From the NCBI GenBank assembly GCA_002371375.1, contig DFIB01000188.1:1-33936 (forward strand): 33,936 nt of DNA, given 5' to 3'. Source of the DNA: Mageeibacillus sp. UBA3708 (GTDB taxonomy: Bacteria; Bacillota; Clostridia; Saccharofermentanales; Saccharofermentanaceae). Below the pieces are notes generated by a model that worked only from the letters and a program-made list of their open reading frames with translations, made no database searches and was not told where the DNA came from. This document shows positions 7,531 to 14,347 of the stretch, piece by piece. The translations under genes were made by a program, and so were the position numbers. Positions within the stretch are counted from its first letter, which is position 1. Each line of letters opens with the position of its first letter.

Positions 7531-8817
7531 TTATCCCGGGAATGACCGGTATCCCCGGGATGCAGCCTGTTCCTCTTTTGCCTCAGGTAAAGCAGATTGT
7601 TCGCGCACTGTTACTGTGACACTGATATCAGCAAGTTCGCCGTCTCTATATACAGTAAGTGTCATACTGTCTCCTTCGTTATGGTCAGCCAGGATATTCT
7701 TGAATTCAGATACGCTCGTGATATCTTTACCGTCAGCCTTCGTAATGATGTCATTTTCTTCCAGTCCGGCCTTATCTGCGGGACTGTCTGATTCGATCTC
7801 TCTAACAACAACACCTTTTATCTGATATCTGTTTCCGAGGTCATACATTGATACTCCGATATAAGGTTTTGTGATCGTGCCGCTCTCCATAATGCTGTTA
7901 ACTATATTGATCACACTGTTGATCGGGATCGCAAAACCGACGTTATCTACTGATGCCTCAGTGGTACTGCCGCTGCTGCTGTATTTCGCGTTGGTGATTC
8001 CGATAACCTCTCCGTGTGAATTGAACAGGGCTCCGCCTGAGTTGCCGGAATTGATGGCACAGTCTGTCTGAATGAGATTCATCGCCACATTATTGATCGT
8101 GATCTTACGGTTCAGCGCACTTACCACTCCTGAAGTCAGCGAAAATGTCAGCTCACCCAGAGGGTTACCTATGGCAACTACGTCATCTCCGACATTCATC
8201 TGATCGGAATCGCCGAGGACTACGGGAGTCAGCCCGCTTGCTTCAACCTTGAGAACAGCAATGTCATTGCTCTCATCGAAGCCCACGAGTTCGGCTTTAT
8301 ATGATTTGTTATCGTATGTAGTAACAGTGATGTCTTTCCCGTCTTCCACAACATGATAATTCGTGATGATATAACCATCAGCTGTGAGTATAAATCCTGA
8401 ACCGGAAGCCGCAGCAGTGGTCTTGTAGCCAAAGTAATTCGTAGTAACGGATGTCTTTATTCCGACAGTGGAATTAACATTAGCTTGATAGATCTGGGAA
8501 GCAGTCATTACAGCACTTGTGTTAACGTATGATACGTTTACGGCTGTGGTGTCACGCTGTCCCTTAAGGATCTCCGTGTCCTTTGCAGATGAACTCATCA
8601 GCACGTTTGTGCTCATATCCGACTGTCCGGCAATGCGGCTGTACATAAACATACTACCCGCACCGAAAACCCCGCCTATAACAGAGCAGCACACTGCAAG
8701 CGCAATTACCTTGCCAGCAGATCCTTTGCGGTTCCTTCTCTTCCTGACGACCCTTGCAGGCCTTACAGGCGCTTCGTATCCATAATTTACATCGTATCCA
8801 TTATTTATCATTGTCAT
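7531..8817 (-). CDS. membrane-anchored HtrA/DegP-like serine protease with PDZ domain
   Basis: The 428-residue protein starts with a short basic cytoplasmic tail (RVVRKRRNRKGS) and one transmembrane helix at about residues 35-58, which places the protease outside the membrane. The trypsin-like domain carries the triad His154 (TNYHVVEDG), Asp184 (SNDIAVLK) and Ser257 (GNSGGAL), positions approximate. One PDZ domain follows (KPYIGVSMYDLG to VTVTVRE). This is the usual Firmicutes HtrA layout for quality control of exported proteins. The ATG at 8817 is chosen for its AAAGGAG at good spacing; an upstream frame to 8871 lacks a site. The CCGGGAT motif at the 3' end forms a short hairpin but has no T tract. 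Confidence 0.94.
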   Translation of the reverse strand: MTMINNGYDVNYGYEAPVRPARVVRKRRNRKGSAGKVIALAVCCSVIGGVFGAGSMFMYSRIAGQSDMSTNVLMSSSAKDTEILKGQRDTTAVNVSYVNTSAVMTASQIYQANVNSTVGIKTSVTTNYFGYKTTAAASGSGFILTADGYIITNYHVVEDGKDITVTTYDNKSYKAELVGFDESNDIAVLKVEASGLTPVVLGDSDQMNVGDDVVAIGNPLGELTFSLTSGVVSALNRKITINNVAMNLIQTDCAINSGNSGGALFNSHGEVIGITNAKYSSSGSTTEASVDNVGFAIPINSVINIVNSIMESGTITKPYIGVSMYDLGNRYQIKGVVVREIESDSPADKAGLEENDIITKADGKDITSVSEFKNILADHNEGDSMTLTVYRDGELADISVTVTVREQSALPEAKEEQAASRGYRSFPG

Positions 8818-8845
8818 ATTACTCCTTTGTTTGGTTGTTGAGACG

Positions 8846-8851
8846 ATTATA
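8846..8851 (-). promoter_or_regulatory. probable -10 box of the htrA-like gene
   Basis: TATAAT on the minus strand lies 28 nt upstream of the HtrA start. The -35 region is poor (AGGTTG at 17 bp), which suggests help from an activator such as a stress-response regulator. That is inference. Confidence 0.4.
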
Positions 8852-8887
8852 TGAGCCCAACTTGAAACCAACCTAAAGAAAATGCAT

Positions 8888-8916
8888 TTGACTTATCTTT
8901 TTTCAGTTAGTATCAT
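8888..8916 (+). promoter_or_regulatory. sigma-A type promoter for the methyltransferase gene
   Basis: TTGACT at 8888-8893 and TATCAT at 8911-8916 are separated by exactly 17 bp. Each differs from consensus at one position. Transcription would start near 8923 and leave a 150-nt leader before the methyltransferase. The leader contains a small hairpin (GCGCA-TAGC-TGCGC) but no known riboswitch pattern. Confidence 0.6.
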
Positions 8917-9072
8917 AAATATGTAACAGATCAATTAGTTATTCGCGTTCTGTTGCCGCGGCGCCTTATGGCGGGGTTAATAATGATAAGAACCTTGGAA
9001 TCTCATCATGAATGACAGATATGCGCATAGCTGCGCAGTATATTGTTGTTTGTGGAAGGAGGTTCTTTTTTT

Positions 9073-9801
9073 ATGTCACACGACAACTATTATGAATACT
9101 ACGAGAGGCTGGCGAACTGGAGTTTTGACGAGTTCGATATCCACTCAGAGAGTCTGACTGACTGGGATCTTTATGAGATCCTCGGATCGCTGACAGACAA
9201 GGATTCGCACATTCTCGACCTGGGAACAGGCGGCGGCGAGAAGCTGCTCGCCTACTATCCTGACTGTGCCGGGATACTTGGAACTGACTACTCCCCGCAG
9301 ATGATCGCAACTGCAAATGAAAACCTTACCAGGAGCGGCAGAAAGAACATCACCTTCAAGGTAATGGACAACCTTAAGATGGATGTACCGTCAGATTACT
9401 TTGATATCGTTGTGGCACGTCACACGATAACCGACCCTGCGCAGATCTATCAGTGTCTTAAGCCGGGCGGACACCTTCTCATCAGAGGTGTTGACAAATA
9501 CGACAGCTGGGGACTGAAGATGATATTTGGCGGCGGTCAGGGATACAATGATCCTGTGCCTGTGAGCATAACTGACTATGAGAATGTGTTGAATTCCGGC
9601 TTTGCAGATGTGGAATTAGTGCCGATCCATGAGCGTGAGTTCTTCAAAGACCGCGAGGTGTTCAAGGCATTTCTTGGCAAGGTTCCGATACTTGAAGGAG
9701 AACCTGATGATAAGCTTTTGAACGAGTACATATCCAAAAATACGGTCGGCGGCCGGATACGTCTGCTGAGGAACTACTACGGGATAACCGCAAGAAAATA
9801 G
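9073..9801 (+). CDS. class I SAM-dependent methyltransferase
   Basis: The 242-residue protein has a clear class I methyltransferase core. Motif I is HILDLGTGGGE, followed by the acidic strand end LGTDYSPQMIATA, the post-core YFDIVVARHTI and LKPGGHLLIRG. The N-terminus is a short Tyr-rich extension (DNYYEYYERLANW). The closest general type is a small-molecule methyltransferase of the UbiE/BioC-like superfamily. The substrate cannot be predicted. The start at 9073 is chosen for AGGAGG 10 nt upstream; an in-frame ATG at 9043 lies before that site. The gene stands alone between its own promoter and a strong bidirectional terminator, so context gives no clue to the pathway. Confidence 0.85.
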   Translation: MSHDNYYEYYERLANWSFDEFDIHSESLTDWDLYEILGSLTDKDSHILDLGTGGGEKLLAYYPDCAGILGTDYSPQMIATANENLTRSGRKNITFKVMDNLKMDVPSDYFDIVVARHTITDPAQIYQCLKPGGHLLIRGVDKYDSWGLKMIFGGGQGYNDPVPVSITDYENVLNSGFADVELVPIHEREFFKDREVFKAFLGKVPILEGEPDDKLLNEYISKNTVGGRIRLLRNYYGITARK

Positions 9802-9804
9802 GAA

Positions 9805-9856
9805 CCTGTCAAAGGGACGCATCCTATCACTGAGAACCGTCCCTTTGATAGGTTTT
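9805..9856. terminator. strong bidirectional terminator within a dispersed repeat
   Basis: CCTGTCAAAGGGACG (9805-9819) pairs with CGTCCCTTTGATAGG (9838-9852) with one G-U pair, giving a 15-bp stem followed by TTTT. It separates the convergent methyltransferase gene and the small gene ending at 9855. Its right half, with TATCACTGAGAACCGTCCC, recurs with two differences near 14317. Confidence 0.85.
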
Positions 9857-10085
9857 ACTTATATCCGCATTCTGTCTTTGTCGGGCCGTCTATTCCGGAT
9901 TCGTAATTTGCACGGAAGGCCATATTGATCTCCCGGATCTCTTTCTTGCCGTCGATGTAATCCTGATACATATCGGCGAGCCCGGCCATACAGCCGTCGC
10001 AGGATCCGCTGATATTGCCGATAGATTCTGCGACTATCCTCTCACGCTCTTCTCTTGTCGTATCTTTGATCAGGATTGAATCCAT
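9855..10085 (-). CDS. small conserved hypothetical protein with paired cysteines
   Basis: The 76-residue protein starts MDSILIKDTTREERERIV and has a CDGC pair near the middle plus a Cys near the end (TECGYK). The charged segment YQDYIDGKKEIREINMAF lies between. I recall similar short clostridial proteins with an IKDTTREER start and a central Cys cluster, but no function is known to me. The Cys pattern could bind a metal. The start at 10085 has AAGGAG 9 nt upstream; an in-frame ATG at 10109 is less likely. The stop codon lies within the T tract of the neighbouring bidirectional terminator. Confidence 0.65.
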   Translation of the reverse strand: MDSILIKDTTREERERIVAESIGNISGSCDGCMAGLADMYQDYIDGKKEIREINMAFRANYESGIDGPTKTECGYK

Positions 10086-10161
10086 AAATGCATCTCCTTG
10101 TAAGCTCATAATTACATAAACAATAGAAATCTATAATATCTTTTGCCTCCTATGTCAATCT

Positions 10162-10299
10162 TTATTTCTTCGGAGGCAGACCAAAGGCGCGACGTATCGC
10201 GTCATCGTTATCCAGTTTCTTCACCTCAATACCGAGCGTGCTAGGACTGATGTTGTCATTGTATTCACTATGGCAGATGTTCGCGGACACCTCTGACAA
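10162..10299 (-). pseudogene. C-terminal remnant of an unidentified gene
   Basis: One minus-strand frame reads like an authentic protein end: ISPSTLGIEVKKLDNDDAI then RRAFGLPPKK and a stop at 10162. It opens only about 45 codons upstream, after a TAA, with at best a TTG start and no ribosome binding site. The composition, with a basic PPKK tail, looks like the 3' end of a larger gene cut by rearrangement. I cannot name the family. The surrounding stretch from 10086 to 10399 holds no other gene; TGCCTCC/GGAGGCA at about 10144-10178 could form a loose hairpin. Confidence 0.35.
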
Positions 10300-10399
10300 T
10301 TATCGGAAAGGTGGTGGAAATACGAGGTAAGTTCTGGTAGACATATTGCCTCCAAAGCCTTGAAAAATAGGGGGCAAGTGTTAAATATAATAAAAGCAG

Positions 10400-10428
10400 T
10401 TGACACTACGTACAATACGTATTACAAT
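10400..10428 (+). promoter_or_regulatory. hicAB promoter with overlapping operator-like repeat
   Basis: TTGACA (10400-10405) and TACAAT (10423-10428) are spaced by exactly 17 bp, a near-consensus sigma-A promoter. Within the spacer, TACGTA-CAA-TACGTA (10407-10421) is an inverted and direct repeat of a palindromic hexamer. HicB-type antitoxins autoregulate through their DNA-binding C-terminus, so this is the natural candidate operator. Confidence 0.7.
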
Positions 10429-10457
10429 TACATTATCAAAGAAGAAAGTAGATACAA

Positions 10458-10643
10458 ATGAAAATATCAGAGATGAAGAAACTCCTCGAGAAGATCGGAT
10501 GTTACAAGGAAAAGGAAGGCACTAACCACGAGATATGGTACTCACCTAAAACAAAACAGCGGTTTCCAGTCCCGAGGCACAATTCGAAAGAACTGCCAAC
10601 AGGAACAGAGAAAATCATAAGAAAGCAAGCAGGTCTTAAATAA
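10458..10643 (+). CDS. hicA: HicA-family mRNA interferase toxin
   Basis: The 61-residue protein matches HicA toxins across its length: a double-stranded RNA-binding-like fold with the catalytic His24 in GTNHEIWYSP, and the C-terminal RHNSKELPTGTEKIIRKQAG block. HicA cleaves mRNA and is neutralised by HicB, encoded 75 nt downstream. The gene begins about 22 nt after a likely transcription start, and the ribosome binding site (AAGAAAG) is only moderate, which fits limited toxin synthesis. Toxin-first order is normal for this family. It lies in the accessory segment next to a tRNA-associated integrase and may help maintain that segment. Confidence 0.93.
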   Translation: MKISEMKKLLEKIGCYKEKEGTNHEIWYSPKTKQRFPVPRHNSKELPTGTEKIIRKQAGLK

Positions 10644-10718
10644 TCCCCCGGCTTCTTCTCTCTTATATCAATGCACATCAACATGCCAAGAGGCAACTCA
10701 AAGAAAGGAAGAATGAAA

Positions 10719-11135
10719 ATGAACAGAAAAAAATCACCTATTTATGTGTATCCTGCTATCTTTACACCAGAAGACAACGGCGCCTTTTCTATAAGGTTTC
10801 CGGATATCGAGAACTGCTTTACATGCGGTGATGATATCGAGGACGGTATGATGATGGCACAGGATGCCCTCGCACTTATGGTATACACAAACTACGAAGA
10901 AACAGGCGAACCTGCTCCTGTAAGTACTCCTATTAAGGATCTGAAACTCAAAAAGGGTGAGTTTGCTACTTATATTGTGTGCAATACTACAGAGTGCAGA
11001 AGGAAGTTCGGAACAAAGGCTGTAAAGAAAACACTTACTATACCTGAATGGCTCAATGACGCAGCAGTTAAAGAAAGAATCAACTTCTCACAAGTTCTCC
11101 AGGACGCATTGAAAGAAAAGCTGAATGTCGGCTAA
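10719..11135 (+). CDS. hicB: HicB-family antitoxin
   Basis: The 138-residue protein has the two expected parts. The N-terminal HicB fold is YVYPAIFTPEDNGAFSIRFP with the GDDIEDGMMMAQDAL helix. The C-terminal ribbon-helix-helix-like DNA-binding segment is KKTLTIPEWLNDAAVKE followed by NFSQVLQDALKEKL. It should bind HicA and repress the promoter at 10400-10428. The ATG at 10719 is preferred because AGGA lies 9 nt upstream; another in-frame ATG at 10713 is only 3 nt from it, and one at 10671 has no site. Full length suggests an intact antitoxin. Confidence 0.92.
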   Translation: MNRKKSPIYVYPAIFTPEDNGAFSIRFPDIENCFTCGDDIEDGMMMAQDALALMVYTNYEETGEPAPVSTPIKDLKLKKGEFATYIVCNTTECRRKFGTKAVKKTLTIPEWLNDAAVKERINFSQVLQDALKEKLNVG

Positions 11136-11161
11136 AAGACGTCACTCGTCATAGGGACTGA

Positions 11162-11248
11162 GCGACAGCATTCAGGGCAGCATGTGACAAAGCCGGAACC
11201 AAGCCAACAACGGAGATAAAGAAGTTTATAGCCAAGTTTATTGAGTAG
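11162..11248 (+). pseudogene. C-terminal remnant of a small unidentified gene
   Basis: Directly after hicB, one plus-strand frame gives a protein-like end: FRAACDKAGTKPTTEIKKF then IAKFIE and a stop at 11246-11248. It opens only after a TGA at 11159-11161, with no start codon or ribosome binding site. The amphipathic, Lys-rich sequence looks genuine, but the gene it came from is not recognised. Confidence 0.35.
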
Positions 11249-11745
11249 ATCAATAAATGAAGAAGATCATTAACAAATCGAAAACAAATTGATGCAATCG
11301 CTTTGATTTACTTGAAGAAACATATAGGCATAGCTACTATAATTGTACAAATTGTATTCGTACATTTTTGACTGTTAAACCAGCCCAAGACGGTAGGCAT
11401 CCCACCCATAAGTGAGTAGCCGAGTTCTTGGGTTTTATTATATCCGGATGTGTAAGTGATATGAACCTCTATATTAATCGATGGTAGATAATACAGAAAT
11501 GTAGAGTTCTTCGGAATAATTGTGGGATTACTCATTTTACGAGCAGGTACCGGGGCTCAGGAATAGTTCTCCTGCTACATTCCAAGTAAAGGTTACAGGT
11601 AGACACAGTTACCTGGGCAGTTTATCTGTACTCAATAAAGCTAATAGCTCCCGGTACTGTCTGTTTGCAGATTCCCACAAATAATCCGAAGATTCGAATA
11701 ATTGATAGCAACAGAATTACTACTGTTGTGTGAACCTTGACAATT
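11249..11745. other. gene-free accessory stretch
   Basis: About 500 bp without a convincing gene. A minus-strand frame at 11308-11535 begins MSNPTIIPKNSTFLYYLP but lacks a ribosome binding site and family resemblance. CCCAAGA (near 11385) and TCTTGGG (near 11429) could pair around a 40-nt loop followed by TTTTATTA, a possible weak terminator. The region is probably decayed sequence inside the integrated element. Confidence 0.4.
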
Positions 11746-11783
11746 AAAAAAATCAGAGGTGGGACATCATATGTCTCCACCTC
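11746..11783 (-). terminator. rho-independent terminator of the Abi gene
   Basis: On the minus strand, GAGGTGG-GACAT/ATGTC-CCACCTC forms a 12-bp stem with one bulged base (11756-11783), followed by seven T (11746-11752). It lies about 30 nt beyond the Abi stop codon. Confidence 0.8.
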
Positions 11784-11787
11784 GTCC

Positions 11788-11807
11788 AAAAGCAGTTGCC
11801 TGCTTTT
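11788..11807. terminator. second small hairpin behind the Abi gene
   Basis: AAAAGCAG and CTGCTTTT form a perfect 8-bp stem with a TTGC loop, only a few bases from the Abi stop codon and just before the main terminator. It could act as a tandem, bidirectional terminator. Confidence 0.5.
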
Positions 11808-11810
11808 CAA

Positions 11811-12758
11811 TTATGTGGATATTTTACTATTTTGCTCTAAATTGTCAATTAGTTTGTTGAAATATTCATAAACAGCACATATTCTGGTATTAGTTTTGAA
11901 ATATTCTCTATTTCTTAGACATCTTTGTTTCAAGAAATCTTGAATCTCAGCATATCGATGAATCTTTGAAGCTTCGTTAACCATTTTATCATATACAAAT
12001 AATAGAGTAGTAAGATTATAAGAAAACTTCTGCCTAAGCTGTTTACTTCTTGTAGTTTTTGATATGGTACTAATGTTTTTTACAAAGTTTGTAATCGTTG
12101 AATCCGGTTGCTGCGTATTAGGAAGCTTATGATGTATTTTATTCATAATACAATTACTGTGTGCAGATGCATTTCGTAAATCTCTTACGGTATTCATGAA
12201 CTTATTATCTGGTATAAGTCTTTTCCCTTGATCTTTTTCATAGAAGGAGACCAAGTGTATCAAGTCACCAAAAGAAATTACTTCCAGCAAAGCATAAATT
12301 GGAAAATACGGGTAGTATTTCTCGATTAAATCTTTACAGTATTCTCCTGATTTATGAGCTTTTATTCGCTTTAGCATTGATAATTCATGATCCTCCGTTG
12401 AGAAGTACCTTTTTAGAAATGCATACCCATCATCAGCAGTTTGTGTTGATATGTCTTTTAAAAATCTAACTTTAATCGAGTGTTCTATATCAAGACACAT
12501 TTTCGCAATTATATAACGCAAATGCATATCAAGAGTAGATAGTTCTTTTAAATAAGCAAACTCTAGTCATTCATATTTTCCGGCTCTGCTACTATTCTCG
12601 TCACATTTTGGGTAATTCGTTCTATATGATGCAAGTTTCATATAGTAATTATTATTTTCCAAGAAAGCCTTTGCTTCTTCTTCATTAATAACATTAAATC
12701 GTATACCTTTTTCTTTCATATGAGATATTAGTTCATTTGTCGTGAGCAATTGTTTCAT
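11811..12758 (-). pseudogene. Abi-family (AbiD/F-like) protein, interrupted by an in-frame TGA
   Basis: The reading frame from ATG 12758 (GGGGAGAAGG upstream) begins MKQLLTTNELISHMKEKGI, then NEEEAKAFLENNNYYMKLAS and YRTNYPK, the standard N-terminus of the Abi_2 family. After GKYE comes a single TGA at 12567-12569. Beyond it, the same frame continues without a shift as [18 protein letters not shown], then [15 protein letters not shown], and the family's NxxAH-like [13 protein letters not shown], to a stop at 11811. With the TGA read through, the protein is about 315 residues, normal for the family. Abi proteins cause phage abortive infection, probably as RNases. Base composition is much more AT-rich than the flanking core genes. 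Either a recent nonsense mutation or leaky read-through is possible. A sequencing error cannot be excluded. Confidence 0.8.
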
Positions 12759-12824
12759 ATAGCCTTCTCCCCTAAAGATATACGTTTTTTATATCACAAA
12801 CATAAACTATTGTACATAATAAGT

Positions 12825-12848
12825 CCCTCGGTACACCACTACCGAGGG
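12825..12848. terminator. perfect hairpin between the Abi and integrase genes
   Basis: CCCTCGGTA and TACCGAGGG form a 9-bp perfect stem with loop CACCAC. There is no T tract on either side, so it may be a transcription pause, attenuator or integrase/excisionase binding structure rather than a terminator. Confidence 0.4.
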
Positions 12849-12871
12849 AAACAAGAAAGGAATCGTGTGTA

Positions 12872-12907
12872 CAGTGAACGTGCGTACTGGCAATTCCACG
12901 TTCATTG
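12872..12907. promoter_or_regulatory. inverted repeat in the integrase leader
   Basis: CAGTGAACGTG (12872-12882) and CACGTTCATTG (12897-12907) pair over 11 positions with one G-U, around a 14-nt loop, 42 nt before the integrase start. Such repeats ahead of int genes can be repressor or recombinase binding sites. This is inference from position. Confidence 0.4.
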
Positions 12908-12948
12908 TACCACATTCCTACATTTTTAATAATAAGGAGGACTGTACA

Positions 12949-14109
12949 ATGTATCAGCATCGCGATATCCCACAGCCCAAGTGGGGTGCAAAAAACAAGA
13001 AATGGGTTCTTTCCATCATGATCGACGGAAAGAGGAAACAATTCGTATCCAGGACACCGAAGATGCCAGGCAAACGTGAGTGCCGGGAAAGATGTCTGGA
13101 ATGGATCGAGAATGGATCTAACGGAAATGGCAATAAGAAGCTTTCTGCTGCATATGAACAGTTTATCCATGATTACCACACACGTTGTGGCGACAATGAA
13201 CAGATTCGGCAGCTGAAGAGCTTGGGGAAACTTTACATTATTTCTAAGCTTGGCGATAAACGTTGTGATAACATAACTATAGATGATTGGCAATCTGTAT
13301 TATCGGAAGCAAAACCCATCCCTAAGCTTCGAAAGGACGGTTCCGAATACGATCACAGAGATCATCTGTCAAAGAAGTACCTGACAAATATCAGGGGATG
13401 CATAGTTTCATTCTGTAAATGGGGGCTGCCCAGAGGGTATGTGAAGTTCAATCCATCTGATCAGATATATATTCCTAAGTCAGCCCCTACGATTGGTAAA
13501 GGGATCCTTCAATTGTCTGATATAGAAAAGGTATTTCAGCATCCGTTAGGCTTATGGTACGAGCGCGCAGTAATGCTTGAGATCCTAACCGGATTAAGAC
13601 CCGGGGAAGTTCTTGGTTTACAAAGGCAAGACTATGACAAAAAATCAGGAACTATTACAATCCAACGCTCAATCAATACACGCGGCATTGTTACTTCCGG
13701 TAAGAATAAAAACGCTCACCGAATGCTTGCTTTGACGGATGAGGTCAGATCTATCATCGAGGAACAACTGAAAGAAACCGATTATCTTGATTCGGAATGG
13801 ATATTCTGCAGTAGGATTGGCACTATGCCCTCTCAGGAATCGCTTAGAGACACTGTAAAGATAATAGTAAGAAAACATGATCTTCCGGACGATATTACTC
13901 CTTATTCGCTACGACACACATTTTATAGCCATACGGAAGCATATCTCCCAGACAGGATCATCAAAACAATCTTTGGTCACTCAGAGAAGACAGATGGCCA
14001 TAGCATATATGGTGCCCACTCCATCGATGGGGAAGCTCAAGAAGCTGCAAGAAGATTGTCTGTTACACCGTTGTACAAGATAGCAAACCGGAAAGAAAAT
14101 GCGGAATAA
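12949..14109 (+). CDS. tyrosine-type site-specific recombinase/integrase
   Basis: The 386-residue protein is a phage/ICE-type tyrosine integrase. The N-terminus (QPKWGAKNKKWVLSIMIDGK) looks like an AP2-like arm-binding domain. A SAM-like core-binding domain follows, then the catalytic domain with Arg in LTGLRPGEVLGL (about residue 216), the HxxR-like box YSLRHTFYSH (about 321), GHSEKTDGH and the Tyr nucleophile in SIYGAHS (about 353). All key residues are present, so the enzyme may be active. The ATG at 12949 has AAGGAGG 8 nt upstream; the frame is open further upstream without a better site. It points at the 3' end of the tRNA-Arg gene 67 bp away, the classical arrangement for integration into a tRNA. 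Confidence 0.93.
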   Translation: MYQHRDIPQPKWGAKNKKWVLSIMIDGKRKQFVSRTPKMPGKRECRERCLEWIENGSNGNGNKKLSAAYEQFIHDYHTRCGDNEQIRQLKSLGKLYIISKLGDKRCDNITIDDWQSVLSEAKPIPKLRKDGSEYDHRDHLSKKYLTNIRGCIVSFCKWGLPRGYVKFNPSDQIYIPKSAPTIGKGILQLSDIEKVFQHPLGLWYERAVMLEILTGLRPGEVLGLQRQDYDKKSGTITIQRSINTRGIVTSGKNKNAHRMLALTDEVRSIIEEQLKETDYLDSEWIFCSRIGTMPSQESLRDTVKIIVRKHDLPDDITPYSLRHTFYSHTEAYLPDRIIKTIFGHSEKTDGHSIYGAHSIDGEAQEAARRLSVTPLYKIANRKENAE

Positions 14110-14130
14110 TTTACTTCCAAATTTACTTCC
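14110..14130. repeat. tandem TTTACTTCC repeats after the integrase stop
   Basis: TTTACTTCC occurs at 14110-14118 and 14122-14130, a 12-bp period, between the integrase gene and the tRNA. Short direct repeats beside an attachment site are typical of integrase arm-type binding sites. That role is inferred from position only. Confidence 0.5.
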
Positions 14131-14143
14131 CAAAATATTAATG

Positions 14144-14169
14144 CCCTGCAAACATCAGCGTTTACAGGG
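14144..14169 (+). terminator. hairpin downstream of the integrase gene
   Basis: CCCTG-C-AAAC pairs with GTTT-A-CAGGG, nine base pairs around one mismatch and an ATCAGC loop. No T tract follows, so termination would be weak. Confidence 0.4.
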
Positions 14170-14175
14170 TCTAAC

Positions 14176-14250
14176 TGGCACCCCCAGCAGGAATCGAACC
14201 CGCACCAACAGTACCGGAAACTGTCGTTCTATCCATTAAACTATGGAGGC
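14176..14250 (-). tRNA. tRNA-Arg (anticodon CCG)
   Basis: The minus strand folds as a normal tRNA. The acceptor GCCTCCA pairs with TGGGGGT, with two G-U pairs. The D arm is GTTTAATGGATAGAAC. The anticodon stem ACAGT/ACTGT closes the loop TTCCGGT, whose anticodon is CCG. The T arm is GCGGG-TTCGATT-CCTGC. The discriminator G is followed by an encoded CCA. The 3' end faces the integrase gene, so this is the probable chromosomal attachment site. Confidence 0.93.
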
Positions 14251-14256
14251 ATAAAG

Positions 14257-14278
14257 GCCGGCGGATCGTACCGCCGGC
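14257..14278. terminator. GC-rich perfect hairpin upstream of the tRNA
   Basis: GCCGGCGG and CCGCCGGC form an 8-bp perfect stem with loop ATCGTA. On the minus strand it is followed by CTTTAT and then the tRNA, so it could separate the carboxylase transcript from the tRNA. Confidence 0.5.
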
Positions 14279-14312
14279 ACTATTATATCAAAAACATGGT
14301 AATACATCTACA

Positions 14313-14347
14313 AACCTATCATTCAGAACCGTCCCCAAAACTAGGTT
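14313..14347. repeat. second copy of the GAACCGTCCC dispersed repeat
   Basis: AACCTA (14313-14318) and TAGGTT (14342-14347) bracket TATCATTCAGAACCGTCCC, which matches the right half of the 9805-9856 terminator at all but two positions. It overlaps the stop codon of the carboxylase gene. Both copies sit at gene 3' ends and flank the accessory segment. Confidence 0.6.

Noticed and set aside
7535..7558. CCCGGGAT hairpin as the terminator between the dehydrogenase operon and htrA
   Set aside because: The stem is short, lies within the htrA coding end, and no T tract follows on either strand.
11308..11535. 75-codon minus-strand ORF
   Set aside because: It has no ribosome binding site, no recognisable motif, and covers a segment that looks like decayed intergenic DNA. 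Not listed as a gene.
12527..12569. Frameshift in the Abi gene
   Set aside because: The distance from the TGA to the downstream frame is a multiple of three, and [14 protein letters not shown] follows directly in the same frame. The lesion is a single stop codon, not a shift.
10086..12800. A second copy of the tRNA-Arg 3' end marking the left attachment site
   Set aside because: I scanned for GGCACCCCCAGCAGG and GAATCGAACC by eye and did not find a copy. It may be imperfect or outside the window.
9805..14347. The GAACCGTCCC repeats as attachment sites of the integrase
   Set aside because: The integrase faces the tRNA 3' end, and one repeat copy lies beyond the tRNA. The copies are part of gene-end hairpins, so ordinary terminator-type repeats fit better.
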